A program made the translations under genes and the position numbers. The notes beneath the pieces are model-generated. The model saw only the letters and a list, made by a program, of their open reading frames with translations, was not told the DNA's origin and did no database searches. Shown piece by piece: positions 34,201 to 43,177 of a stretch of DNA of 64,000 nt. Source of the DNA: JBOCEF01 sp047610385 (GTDB lineage Bacteria; Pseudomonadota; Alphaproteobacteria; Rhodobacterales; Rhodobacteraceae); NCBI GenBank assembly GCA_047610385.1, contig JBLGAC010000013.1, forward strand, positions 1 through 64,000. Reading direction: 5' to 3'. The stretch's first letter is position 1, and each line of letters starts with the position of its first letter.

Positions 34201-36510
34201 TTATTCCGCCGCGATCCGGGCGGCCTGCAGCCAGGACCACACCCGCTGCGGGGTCAGGGGCATGTCCACATGCCCGACCCCCACCCGCGACAGCGCATCA
34301 AGCCCGGCATTCGTCACGGCTGCGAGTGCGCCGACGGTCCCTGCCTCGCCGCAGCCCTTCATACCAATCGGGTTGGCCGTAGAAGGGGTGGGCACCGAGT
34401 GGAAAGGAATCATCGGCACATCTTCAGCCCGAGGGATCGAATAATCCATGAATGAGGCGGACAAAAGTTGCCCCTGCGCATCATAGGAAACCTGTTCCTG
34501 AAGCGCCTGCCCAATGCCTTGAATGACGCCGCCATGCACCTGACCTTCGGCCAGCATGGGGTTCATCAGCACCCCCAGATCGTCGGCCACTGCATAGCGC
34601 ACCACACGCGTGACGCCGGTGTCGGGGTCGATCTCGACTTCGGCCACATGGGCGCCATTGGGGAAGGACCGCGCTTCGACGGTGTTCTCCCGCTCCGTGA
34701 CCAGCAGGTCCTGTGCACCTTTGGCGCGGGCGATGGTGGCCAGATCTTCAAGCGTCAGGGCCTTGTCGGTGCCTGCAACGCGCCAGGCACCGTCCTCGAA
34801 CACCAGATCGGCGGCTGAGGCTTCCAGCTCCTCCTCCGCCATTGCGCGGAACTTCTCGATCATCTCATCCGCTGCGGCGTTGATCGAATTGCCCTGCATG
34901 GTCACTGAGCGAGATCCCCCGGTGCCGCCGCCCTTGGCGATCAGGTCCGAATCGCCCTGCACCAGCCGGATCTTGTCAAAGGTCAGGCCGGTGCGTTCGT
35001 GCAGGATCTGCGCGAACACGGTTTCATGGCCCTGCCCGTTGGACTGGGTGCCGACATACAGGTTCAGGCCACCATCCTCAGCAAATTCAATCTTCGTGGT
35101 TTCGTTCTGCGCCCCAAGGATGCTTTCGATGTAATAGGCCAGCCCGCGACCCAGCAGCATCCCGCGGGATGCGGCCTCAGTGCGGCGGGCTTCGAAGCCT
35201 GCCCAGTCGATGTCGATCAGAACCGCGTCCAGCACCTTGTCAAAATTGCCGACATCATAGGTTTCGCCGACGGCGGTGACATAGGGGAACTGCGCGGGCT
35301 TGATGAAGTTGATGCGCCGCAATTCGTCCTGCCCAAGGCCAAGCTGACGGGCCGAGGCGTCCATCAGACGTTCAATCGCGTAAATGGCTTCGGGGCGGCC
35401 TGCGCCGCGATAGGCGTCGACGGGGGTGGTGTTGGTGTAGACGCCGCGCACATGCATAAACAGCTTTTGGACATCATAGACGCCGGGCTGCACGAATTTC
35501 GCGAGCACTGACTGGATCATCTGCCCATAGGCCGAATTGTATGCCCCGAGGTTCGAGATGATGTCGAACCGCACCGCCAGCAGGCGATGGTTCTTGTCGA
35601 ACGCGGCCTTGGCGGTGGTCACGTTGTCCCGGCCCATGACGTCGGTCATCATTGCCTCTGACCGATCCGACATCCAGCGCACGGCGCGTTTCAGGCTGCG
35701 CGCCGCTTCGGCAATCGCGAAATATTCGGGGTACGAAAACCCCTTCATCCCGAACCCGCCGCCCACGTCGGGGTTGGTGACGCGCACCTGCTCAGGCTTC
35801 AGCCCCAGCTTGCGCGACATCTCACCCTTCAGGTTCCAGACCCCCTGACCGCCGAACGCGATGTGCAGGCGCTGGGCCGCGTCGTCCCATTCGGCATAGG
35901 CACCGCGCGGCTCCAACGACGCAGCGATCACCTTGTTGTTCACCAGATTGAGGGTCACCACATCGGCCGCGTCGGCAAAGGCGGCGTCCACGTCAGCCTC
36001 GTTGCCAAAGGCCCAGTCATAGCCTTGGTTGCCGGGCGCGGTGTCGGGGTGCAACTGCTCCGCCGTCGCCACCGCAGTCGGGTCGACATTGGCGGGCAGC
36101 TCGTCATAGTCGACTTCGATCAGATCGATCGCGTCGCGCGCCTGCTCCAGCGTTTCGGCGACCACCATGGCCACGCCTTCGCCCACATGGCGCACGCGCC
36201 CCGATGCCAGCGCCGGGCGCTTGGGTTTGGCGCCCTTGGTCCCGTCGCGGTTCTGCTGCTGAGCGCTGTCCAGATCGTTGACGATGGCGATGTCCAGATC
36301 CGCGCCGGTCCACACCCCGATCACGCCGGGGGCGCCGCGCGCTGCGTCAACATCCACCGATTTGATCGTCGCATGCGCATAGGGCGAACGCAGGAACGCC
36401 GCCACCGCGGCGCCCTTGGGGGCGATGTCGTCTACAAAGCGGCCATGCCCGGTCAGCAGGCGTGTGTCCTCAACCCGGCGCACGGCCTGAGAAATCCCGA
36501 ACTTTTTCAT
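34201..36510 (-). CDS. Xanthine dehydrogenase / CO-dehydrogenase-like molybdopterin subunit
   Basis: The ATG at 36510, with GGGAGCG upstream, gives a 769-residue large subunit of the molybdenum hydroxylase family, which oxidises aldehydes, purines, CO or aromatic heterocycles. Family marks are DVGGGFGMKG (about 248-257), AYRGAGRPE at 366-374 and the catalytic Glu in GMKGCGEAGTVGA near the C-terminus. AYRGAGR is the form II CoxL-like sequence, unlike AYXCSFR of true CO dehydrogenase, so the substrate is unknown. The FAD and 2Fe-2S subunits, usually adjacent, are absent here. Confidence 0.9.
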   Translation of the reverse strand: MKKFGISQAVRRVEDTRLLTGHGRFVDDIAPKGAAVAAFLRSPYAHATIKSVDVDAARGAPGVIGVWTGADLDIAIVNDLDSAQQQNRDGTKGAKPKRPALASGRVRHVGEGVAMVVAETLEQARDAIDLIEVDYDELPANVDPTAVATAEQLHPDTAPGNQGYDWAFGNEADVDAAFADAADVVTLNLVNNKVIAASLEPRGAYAEWDDAAQRLHIAFGGQGVWNLKGEMSRKLGLKPEQVRVTNPDVGGGFGMKGFSYPEYFAIAEAARSLKRAVRWMSDRSEAMMTDVMGRDNVTTAKAAFDKNHRLLAVRFDIISNLGAYNSAYGQMIQSVLAKFVQPGVYDVQKLFMHVRGVYTNTTPVDAYRGAGRPEAIYAIERLMDASARQLGLGQDELRRINFIKPAQFPYVTAVGETYDVGNFDKVLDAVLIDIDWAGFEARRTEAASRGMLLGRGLAYYIESILGAQNETTKIEFAEDGGLNLYVGTQSNGQGHETVFAQILHERTGLTFDKIRLVQGDSDLIAKGGGTGGSRSVTMQGNSINAAADEMIEKFRAMAEEELEASAADLVFEDGAWRVAGTDKALTLEDLATIARAKGAQDLLVTERENTVEARSFPNGAHVAEVEIDPDTGVTRVVRYAVADDLGVLMNPMLAEGQVHGGVIQGIGQALQEQVSYDAQGQLLSASFMDYSIPRAEDVPMIPFHSVPTPSTANPIGMKGCGEAGTVGALAAVTNAGLDALSRVGVGHVDMPLTPQRVWSWLQAARIAAE

Positions 36511-36728
36511 CAATCGCTCCCGTTGGCGGGCCCCTTGCGGCAAGCGCACGGCCCTTTCGTCAAGATATAGGCGTCACTCGTGCCGGAGCGAAGCCCTGCG
36601 TCGTTGCGTCGGGCACTGTTTGACCGAAGTTCCGCTGAATTTAAAGTCAGCTTCGTTGGAAGGAAATCAAACACGCTTCACCTGTGCAATGCTATAGTGC
36701 GCCATCGACAAGGGAGGCATGGGTCAAA

Positions 36729-36974
36729 ATGATCGAAGATTCGCGCATTGCCGAAACGCTTCTGAACCTCGCGCGCGGCGCTGAGGCTGAGTTTTGCCCG
36801 TCCGACGCGGCCCGCGCCCTGTCACCCGCCGATTGGCCGTCTTTGGTGGGCCGTGTGCGCAAAGTGGCGGGCAGATTGCAGCGCGACGGCCTGATCCATG
36901 TCACGCAAAGCGGACGCGCGGTGGACGCCCTGCGCGCCAAGGGCCCGATCCGGCTGTCGCGCCCGCTGCACTGA
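36729..36974 (+). CDS. DUF3253 small protein
   Basis: The ATG at 36729, with AGGGAGG about 11 nt upstream, encodes 81 residues. The pattern IAETLLNLARGAEAEFCPSDAAR followed by DWPSLVGRVRKVAGRLQRDGLI is that of DUF3253, a winged-helix-like domain of unknown role, possibly nucleic-acid binding. It stands alone, divergent from the molybdenum hydroxylase gene and convergent with the phosphodiesterase gene. The 218-nt divergent gap shows no other feature. Confidence 0.8.
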   Translation: MIEDSRIAETLLNLARGAEAEFCPSDAARALSPADWPSLVGRVRKVAGRLQRDGLIHVTQSGRAVDALRAKGPIRLSRPLH

Positions 36975-37012
36975 TCCGCAGCACTGCGTGCCGGGGACAG
37001 GTGGTTCGCATT

Positions 37013-39022
37013 TCAAAGATGCAGGCGGAACAGGCCGAAGCCTTTGTCGTCGATGCCGACACGTTCAATCATCCGGCCGCCGCTGGCCTGCGCCGCGGCT
37101 GGGCCTTCGGGCGCGTCGGGCGCGGATCGAAACAGCGCGGTGGTGCCCGGTTGGGGGCAAAACCGCCAAGCATGGGCAGGGGCCGGGTCAACCGGGCCTT
37201 GGGCATCCCGCAACAGCGACAGAATCGCGTCACCCACGGTGATTTCGGATATCGCGGCGCGCGGCGCGTTGGCCAGACCCGGAAACCCGCCGCCTCCCGC
37301 GGCCCGATAACCATTGACCGCGATGGCAAAGCGCTGGTCCGGGGCCACGGGTGCGCCGCTCCATGTCAAATCGCGGATGCGCCCGCTGTCGCGGTCTGCC
37401 AGATCCCCTTCGGGGCCGAACCGGGCGGGGCGGGTCAGGTCAACCTGCCATGCCAGCCCATCGATCACGTCGAAATTATAGGGCGCAAAGCGCGGGTCAA
37501 TCAGCGGGATGTCCACCGCCCCCGGTGCCACCCGCCGCCACACCGCGGCTGAGCGTTCCAGCCACAGGTGCAGCATGGTGCCCGTGACCTCCAGCACCTT
37601 CAACTGGTTGGGAAAGGGATAAAGCATATCCGCATGGCGCCGTGCCACCGGCCCGGCGCGCAGATCAAAATACGCCTCCGGCCCCGCGCGCCAGCCTGCG
37701 TGGAACGGCGCGGCGGCGGACAACAGCGGCAGATCGGCCAGCGGACCACCCGCCAGCGCGCGCCGCGCCCAGGTGCGCTGCGCAAGGTTCACCAGCCGCA
37801 CCGCGGGACTGTCAGCGATCAGCGCGAACCAAGAATGAAGGGGGCCGGTCAGATGCCCTGCGGGGCGGCGGGCAGCGGCGACGGTGCGGGCATGGGCCTG
37901 TGCACCCGCGGCCAGAACGGCGCGCGACAAGGCACCGGGCCCAGCGGTTGGCAAGATACGGGGGGCCGTTGGTTCAGCGAATCCCGCCAGAACCGGGGCG
38001 TCAACGCGCGCGCGCCGCACCTGCACCCGACTGCCGGTCACCCGCCAGTGCCCGCCATCCGCAGGCGGGCTGAGCGTCAGGTCCACCAGCCCCAGCCCTT
38101 CGCCGTGATGGGGCGTCATCACCGCTGGCACACCGGCCAACGCGCCCGCATTCGCATCCACACCGTCGATCCCGGCGAAATCAGGGCCAGGCAGGATCAT
38201 GTGCTGGTGGCCGGTCAGGATCACATCGGCCAACCCCAGCGCGGCAAGCTGCAGGGCGGCGTTTTCCATCCTGTCATGATGCGCGCCACCGCTGATCCCC
38301 GAATGGCACAACACCACGATCAGATCACAGCCCGCGGCGCGCATCTGGGACAGAACGCGGCGGGCGGCGGACACGATGTCTTCGGCCTCAGCGCGGCCAG
38401 TCAGGTGTTTGGCATCCCACATCACGACCTGAGGCGGGCAGAACCCCACCACGCCGACGCGCAGCCTGTGCGCCCGCCCGCCCGCATCGGTCACGGAGCG
38501 GTCCAGCATCGCCCAGGCGGGCAAAAGCGTGGCATCTGCCGCGTCATGCGCGGCACCGCTGTGGTGCAGATTGGCCAGCACCACCGGAAACTGCGCCGAC
38601 GCTGCGGCATGCAGCGCCAGATCCAGCCCGAAATTCAAGTCGTGATTGCCCAGCGTTCCGGCGTCAAAGCCCATCACGTTCATCGCCGCAATCATCGGAT
38701 GTACGCCCGGCGCCACGCCTTGCGCACGCCGCGTCGCCGCGTCCTCAGCGGCCAGATCGCCCAAGGGCGCGCCTTGCAGGATGTCGCCGCCGTCGAACAG
38801 CAGGGTGTTGGGCGCCTCAGCGCGGGCCTGCGTGACCAGATCAGCCGCGGCAGCAAGCCCCACGCCCGGCGCGGGGCGGTCGCTGCCATAATCCCAAGGA
38901 TAAAGATGCGCGTGCAGATCGGTCAGATGCATCACCCGCAGATGGACGTCGCGCGGGGCGGTTGCGAACGGCAGGGGCCGCACCGCTGGTTCGGCACCGT
39001 GATCGGGCGGTCCTTGGTTCAT
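37013..39022 (-). CDS. cpdB: 2',3'-cyclic-nucleotide 2'-phosphodiesterase/3'-nucleotidase (CpdB-like)
   Basis: The 669-residue enzyme has an N-terminal calcineurin-type phosphoesterase domain (MHLTDLHAHLYPWDYGSD, then FDGGDILQGAP, LGNHDLNFGLD and ILTGHQHM) and a C-terminal 5'-nucleotidase domain from about 380. The family scavenges extracellular nucleotides in the periplasm, but no typical signal peptide is visible: the first 25 residues are polar. The translation start or export route is therefore uncertain. It is convergent with the DUF3253 gene. Confidence 0.88.
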   Translation of the reverse strand: MNQGPPDHGAEPAVRPLPFATAPRDVHLRVMHLTDLHAHLYPWDYGSDRPAPGVGLAAAADLVTQARAEAPNTLLFDGGDILQGAPLGDLAAEDAATRRAQGVAPGVHPMIAAMNVMGFDAGTLGNHDLNFGLDLALHAAASAQFPVVLANLHHSGAAHDAADATLLPAWAMLDRSVTDAGGRAHRLRVGVVGFCPPQVVMWDAKHLTGRAEAEDIVSAARRVLSQMRAAGCDLIVVLCHSGISGGAHHDRMENAALQLAALGLADVILTGHQHMILPGPDFAGIDGVDANAGALAGVPAVMTPHHGEGLGLVDLTLSPPADGGHWRVTGSRVQVRRARVDAPVLAGFAEPTAPRILPTAGPGALSRAVLAAGAQAHARTVAAARRPAGHLTGPLHSWFALIADSPAVRLVNLAQRTWARRALAGGPLADLPLLSAAAPFHAGWRAGPEAYFDLRAGPVARRHADMLYPFPNQLKVLEVTGTMLHLWLERSAAVWRRVAPGAVDIPLIDPRFAPYNFDVIDGLAWQVDLTRPARFGPEGDLADRDSGRIRDLTWSGAPVAPDQRFAIAVNGYRAAGGGGFPGLANAPRAAISEITVGDAILSLLRDAQGPVDPAPAHAWRFCPQPGTTALFRSAPDAPEGPAAAQASGGRMIERVGIDDKGFGLFRLHL

Positions 39023-39121
39023 ACGCGGCTCCCGTCCAAACGCGTGATCTGGCTGAACACGTTCGACAATCTTGGTCTGGCGTATTTCAACCTCAGGTTG
39101 CCGCCATGTGCAAGCGTCCGT

Positions 39122-39919
39122 TCATCGCAATCTTGGCGGCTTGTCGGGGTTTGATCCTGGCACCTCATGCACCCGGGCCACCTGCGGGGCGGGTGGCGCG
39201 GGAAGCTCCACGCCAATGCCGACCTTGCGGGCGCGCAGCAGCAGCGCGTCGCCATCGGCGGCAAAGGCGGCGTCCAGCTCAGGCAGTGCGGCACCGGCCA
39301 GCCGCCCGGTATCGGCCAGCGCGCGGGCGACATCTGCCTCCACCTGCGGGCCGGCGCCGCGCGCAAGGCGCAGCACCAGCAACAGGCGGGCGGCACCGTC
39401 GGGAAAGCTTGCTTCGGCCAGCCACGCTTCGTCCAGCGCGGGGGCGAGGGCGGCAAGCTTCACGCCCAGCAGCTCCAACGCCTCAGCGGTGATGCCTTCG
39501 GGCGAGACCAGCGCGTGCGGCTCGGCCTGCTCGGCCTCCACCTCGCCGCTCAGCGCCTCAGCGGCCCATGAAATGGTGGCTGCGTCCCAAAAGATTTCCG
39601 ACGGCGCGACCCCGGGATTGATCGCAAGGTTCAACCCTTGCCCGGCGAGCATCGAAATCAGCGCCCGGCCGGGCAGGCAGACATGGGCGGCAACGTCCTG
39701 GGTGAACGTGATCAGCCGGTCCTCAGTGTCAAAGGCCAGCGCGGTGGGCCCCGCCTCCAGCGCCAATAACTGAGGGGAAAATTTATCTGCCGCAGGTTCG
39801 CTTTCCAGCAGCAGCCAAAGGGGCGCGGCCATCAGCGCATCGGCGACGCGGCCGCTCAGGGGATCCTGCGCGGCGGCAAGAAAGGCGCGGTCGAGCGGTG
39901 TGGACAAAGCTTCGTTCAT
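39122..39919 (-). CDS. SseB-family N-terminal domain protein
   Basis: The ATG at 39919 gives 265 residues. The stretch LDRAFLAAAQDPLSGRVADAL and the following FAFDTEDRLITFTQD-type segment resemble the SseB N-terminal domain, seen in bacterial proteins with unclear roles. The protein is acidic and Ala/Leu-rich with no signal or membrane helix. Its ATG overlaps the stop of the upstream hydrolase gene by 4 nt, so the pair is co-translated. The start codon choice rests on that overlap. Confidence 0.72.
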   Translation of the reverse strand: MNEALSTPLDRAFLAAAQDPLSGRVADALMAAPLWLLLESEPAADKFSPQLLALEAGPTALAFDTEDRLITFTQDVAAHVCLPGRALISMLAGQGLNLAINPGVAPSEIFWDAATISWAAEALSGEVEAEQAEPHALVSPEGITAEALELLGVKLAALAPALDEAWLAEASFPDGAARLLLVLRLARGAGPQVEADVARALADTGRLAGAALPELDAAFAADGDALLLRARKVGIGVELPAPPAPQVARVHEVPGSNPDKPPRLR

Positions 39920-40923
39920 CTGGCGGTGGTCTCCGTGGGCAGGGCGTCGGCGGCGCGGGCCAGCGCCCAATCCGCGGTCAGATCATGCACTTTTCCCGCG
40001 TTTCGGTCGCGCAGCAGCATGTGCCATCCATCGCGGACATAGGCGAAATCTGCGGGGCCACGCAAGCGGCCCGGCAGCGCATGCACGGTTGCGGGGTCCA
40101 CCACGTCTTCGTGCGCGCCCAGCACCACCAACGCCGGGGCATCGACATGGGGCGCGGCGGCAACCGCCCGGTCCATCAACCGCACGAGGCCCAGAAATTC
40201 GCGCCCCGACGGCGCCGCGTAATGCAACGGATCCCGGCTGAGCGCGCGCAGCATCACGTCATTGTCCGAAGGGCGGATCTGCACCAGCCCGCGCCCGGTC
40301 CAGCGAACGTCCGGCACAACCAGCGCCGCCAGCCAGGCTGAGGCTCGCAGATGCGGCCCCAGATCATCGCCGCCCCAGACCGCGGGGGCCAGCAGGATTA
40401 ACCCCGCGGCACCGGGCAAGTGTCCCTCGCCCGCCGCGGCCAGCGCCACGGCACCGCCCATGGAATGGCCCGCGACAAACACCGGCATGCCGGGATGGCG
40501 CGCCTGCACGGCGGCAAACATGGCACCCGCATCGGCGATCAAGGTGCCCGCGCCCGGCCAACGCTGCCAGCCCGGCGCGCGGCCAAATCCGCGCTGGTCC
40601 GGGGCGTAGACCGCGATGCCGCGCGCCGACCACGCGGCGGCGGCGCGCGCAAAGGTCGACGCGCCGTAATCGCCATAGCCATGCAGCCCCAGGATCACGG
40701 CGCGCGCCGCGCCCTGTGCCGGCCAATGGGCGACGGGCGATTGCGCCGCACCCGTCAGGCGCAGCGTCTGCGGGGGCTGGGTTTCGATCTGGTTTTCGCC
40801 GTCAGGCGTGGCGGGCGTGGCGTTCATAAGCGTGCCCGTCAGGGGCGCACGCGGGTCCGCAGCGCCCCCCGCACAGGCCGCCAAGGCCCCGGCCAGCAAG
40901 GCGGCGGCAATCAGTCTGAACAT
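39916..40923 (-). CDS. Alpha/beta-hydrolase lipoprotein (monoglyceride lipase-like)
   Basis: The ATG at 40923 begins a lipoprotein signal with Cys17 (ALAAC) and yields 335 residues. The hydrolase fold shows LGLHGYGDYG (oxyanion region), the nucleophile elbow GHSMGGA with Ser154, a GAHEDVVDP acid loop and DGWHMLL for the catalytic His. It belongs to the serine aminopeptidase S33/monoglyceride lipase group. It is probably membrane-tethered facing the periplasm. It overlaps the UDG gene by 13 nt and the SseB-like gene by 4 nt. Confidence 0.88.
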   Translation of the reverse strand: MFRLIAAALLAGALAACAGGAADPRAPLTGTLMNATPATPDGENQIETQPPQTLRLTGAAQSPVAHWPAQGAARAVILGLHGYGDYGASTFARAAAAWSARGIAVYAPDQRGFGRAPGWQRWPGAGTLIADAGAMFAAVQARHPGMPVFVAGHSMGGAVALAAAGEGHLPGAAGLILLAPAVWGGDDLGPHLRASAWLAALVVPDVRWTGRGLVQIRPSDNDVMLRALSRDPLHYAAPSGREFLGLVRLMDRAVAAAPHVDAPALVVLGAHEDVVDPATVHALPGRLRGPADFAYVRDGWHMLLRDRNAGKVHDLTADWALARAADALPTETTAR

Positions 40924-41531
40924 TCGGGCCTCTTGAGCATTGGGGTCAGGGCGGCGCGCAGCCATGGCACAGTTTCGCCTTCAAACCACGGGTTGCGCTT
41001 TAACCAACCAGTGTTCCGCCAGCTTGGATGGGGCAGGGGCAACAAGGCGGGGGCAGCGTCGGTCCGCGCGCGCCAGTCGCGCACCGTGTCGGTCACCTTG
41101 CGGTGGGGCTTGCCCAGATGCCAGCGCTGGGCATGGCCACCGATCAGCAGGATCAGGCGCAGCTGCGGCATGGCCGCCATCGCCTGATCGCGCCACAGCT
41201 TTGCGCAGACCGGCGGCGGCGGCAGGTCCGCACCGTTGGCGTCGTAGCCCGGAAAGCAGAACGCCATCGGCAGGATCGCAATGCGGGCCGCGTCGTAGAA
41301 TGTGGCGCGGTCCACCCCCATCCAGCCGCGCAGGCGATCCCCTGACGGGTCGTCAAACGGCAGGCCCGACGCATGCACCCGCGCGCCGGGCGCCTGCCCC
41401 GCCAGCAGCACCTGCGCGGTGGGGCTGATCCGTGTGACGGGCCGGGGGGCATGGGCAGTGGCGGTTGCTTTGAACCGTGCGGCACATTCGGTGCATGCGG
41501 CGATGCGCGCGGACAACATGGCGGCGGTCAT
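40911..41531 (-). CDS. Uracil-DNA glycosylase family protein with probable Fe-S cluster
   Basis: The 206-residue protein has a CX2C pair (Cys13, Cys16) and a later CX16C pair (Cys92, Cys109), the arrangement of 4Fe-4S-containing family 4/5 uracil-DNA glycosylases. The motif GQAPGARV (45-52) replaces the usual GEAPG of family 4, and PHPSWRN near residue 170 supplies the HPS loop. Base-excision repair is likely, but activity on uracil is not certain given the changed first motif. It overlaps the lipase-like gene by 13 nt. Confidence 0.83.
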   Translation of the reverse strand: MTAAMLSARIAACTECAARFKATATAHAPRPVTRISPTAQVLLAGQAPGARVHASGLPFDDPSGDRLRGWMGVDRATFYDAARIAILPMAFCFPGYDANGADLPPPPVCAKLWRDQAMAAMPQLRLILLIGGHAQRWHLGKPHRKVTDTVRDWRARTDAAPALLPLPHPSWRNTGWLKRNPWFEGETVPWLRAALTPMLKRPECSD

Positions 41532-41649
41532 GGCGCACCCTCAAGGCCCAGATGCGCGTTGAACCCGGTGATCTGCATCGCGCCCCGCCCCCGCGTGCAC
41601 AACGCTGGCCATGCCCGCCACAGGACCCGCACGACGATTGCGCCGCCGT

Positions 41650-41667
41650 GCATGCCTGTGGGCATGC
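41650..41667. promoter_or_regulatory. Small perfect inverted repeat in the UDG-oxidoreductase divergent gap
   Basis: GCATGCC (41650-41656) and GGCATGC (41661-41667) flank TGTG. It lies in the 223-nt gap between the divergent UDG-like and FAD oxidoreductase genes and may be an operator. No other feature is seen there. Confidence 0.3.
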
Positions 41668-41754
41668 GGGTGGCTTCTGCTGAGGATTGCACCGCGGCGC
41701 GCGCTCTGCTTTGGATCCCGGTCATTGGCGGAGCATGGCGAAAGGGGCGGGGAT

Positions 41755-42894
41755 TTGGCAAGCGACGTGGCAGTGATCGGCGGCGGTGTGTTTGGCCTGT
41801 GGTGCGCGCGGGCCTGCGCGGCCAAGGGGCTGTCGGTCGTGCTGGTCGATGGCGGGCAGATCGCGGGGGCGGATGCGACGCGCGCGGCCAGCATGGGGTT
41901 CGTTGGCGCATTGGCCCCGCACCGGACCGAACCGTGGACCCCGCTTAAGGCGCTTCAGCTGTCGGCGCTGCTGTCCCTGCCCTTGGAGGTCGCGGCACTG
42001 GCTGCGCAAACCGGCCTCAACCCCGGCTGGCGCGCCGTGGGGCGGCTGACCCCGCTGCACACCGCAAGGGCGCGCGCGCGGTCCGAAATCGCGGCAGCTG
42101 AAGCGACGATCCGCTGGGCCGCCGAGGTCCCCGCCCCGGCCCCGCGCATGTGGATTGAGGACGCCTCGCCCGATCCCGGCTGGCTGGTGCCCCCGTCCCA
42201 CGGTGTGCTGATCGATGATCTGAGCGCGCGCATCGCCCCGCGTGCGTTCCTTGCGGCGCTCAGGGCCGCGTGCCTCGGCGCCGGGGTGACCTTGCGCGAA
42301 GGCGCGGCGGTCGCGGCGGTGGATGGCCGGGGCGCGACCCTGGCCGATGGTGGGCGGATTGATGCGGGCGCAGTGATCGTGGCGGCGGGGGCCGGGTCGT
42401 TCGCGCTGCTCGCGCCCCATCTGGGGGTGGAGGCACCGCAGGCAGGCTGGGCGATCAAGGGCCAGGCGGCGTTCTTTGATGTGCCCGCCCCGGACGGCGC
42501 GGCGGCGATCAATGATGGCGGGCTGTGGATCATCCCGCAGGATGGTGGCATCGCGGTCGGGTCCACCTCAGAGAAAACGTGGGACGCGCCGGGTCCGGAC
42601 GCGCTGCTGGACGCGGTGATCGAGGCAGCCGCCACCCTGTGCCCGCTGCTCCGCGGTCATGCCCCGCGCGAGAGGTGGGCAGGCCTGCGTCCCCGTGCCG
42701 TCGGGCGCCGCCCGATGGCCGGGCCGATTGCGGGAACGCCGGGTCTTTGGACTGCGACGGGCGGTTTCAAGATCGGCTTCGCGCTCGCTCATGTGATCGC
42801 CCAGGCGCTGGCGCAGGAGCTGAGCGGCACCCGCGCGCCCATGCTCGACGCATTCCTGCCCGACGCGCATGTTGCGCAGATCCCGCGCGGCTGA
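41755..42894 (+). CDS. FAD-dependent oxidoreductase (DAO family)
   Basis: The protein has about 379 residues if it starts at TTG 41755, which follows a GGGGCGGGG ribosome-like stretch; the frame stays open upstream to ATG 41611 but that extension is Arg-rich and implausible. The Rossmann FAD motif VIGGGVFGLWCARA begins at residue 7. The C-terminal segment GLWTATGGFKIGFALAH resembles glycine oxidase and D-amino-acid oxidase relatives. The substrate is unknown. Two hairpins follow the stop. Confidence 0.85.
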   Translation: MASDVAVIGGGVFGLWCARACAAKGLSVVLVDGGQIAGADATRAASMGFVGALAPHRTEPWTPLKALQLSALLSLPLEVAALAAQTGLNPGWRAVGRLTPLHTARARARSEIAAAEATIRWAAEVPAPAPRMWIEDASPDPGWLVPPSHGVLIDDLSARIAPRAFLAALRAACLGAGVTLREGAAVAAVDGRGATLADGGRIDAGAVIVAAGAGSFALLAPHLGVEAPQAGWAIKGQAAFFDVPAPDGAAAINDGGLWIIPQDGGIAVGSTSEKTWDAPGPDALLDAVIEAAATLCPLLRGHAPRERWAGLRPRAVGRRPMAGPIAGTPGLWTATGGFKIGFALAHVIAQALAQELSGTRAPMLDAFLPDAHVAQIPRG

Positions 42895-42900
42895 TCCACC

Positions 42901-42941
42901 GTGGCGCGGCGCTTGCGGGGATTGACCCCGCTGCGCGCCAC
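42901..42941 (+). terminator. Long hairpin after the FAD oxidoreductase gene
   Basis: GTGGCGCG (42901-42908) pairs with CGCGCCAC (42934-42941), with an inner stem GCGGGG (42915-42920) / CCCCGC (42926-42931) around ATTGA. It starts 6 nt after the stop codon. Confidence 0.7.
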
Positions 42942-43002
42942 GGCGACCTGCGGCCGCCCGGCCCGTGGCAACCGGGGCTTCCCTAGGCCCTTGGACATTG
43001 CG

Positions 43003-43029
43003 GGCGGCAACCGGCGCCGGGTTGCCGCC
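43003..43029 (+). terminator. Second hairpin before the MOSC gene
   Basis: GGCGGCAACC (43003-43012) and GGTTGCCGCC (43020-43029) form a perfect 10-bp stem with a 7-nt loop. The remaining sequence of the 42895-43177 gap shows no gene. Confidence 0.55.
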
Positions 43030-43177
43030 GGTGCGACAGGTGCAGTGCCGCGCAGGCGCTTCGGGGGCCGCTGGCGCGCGCGTGGGGGCGCGGCTTGGGG
43101 CCTCAAAGGCGGCGCGCTCTGGTCATTGCGCGGACCCGGCGCCATCGTGCAATGCAATTCACAGGGAGCCGCGCGCA

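Noticed and set aside
37568..39154. 528-residue plus-strand ORF antisense to the phosphodiesterase gene
   Set aside because: The minus-strand gene has intact metal-binding motifs; the antisense frame is His/Arg/Gln-rich and shows no family feature.
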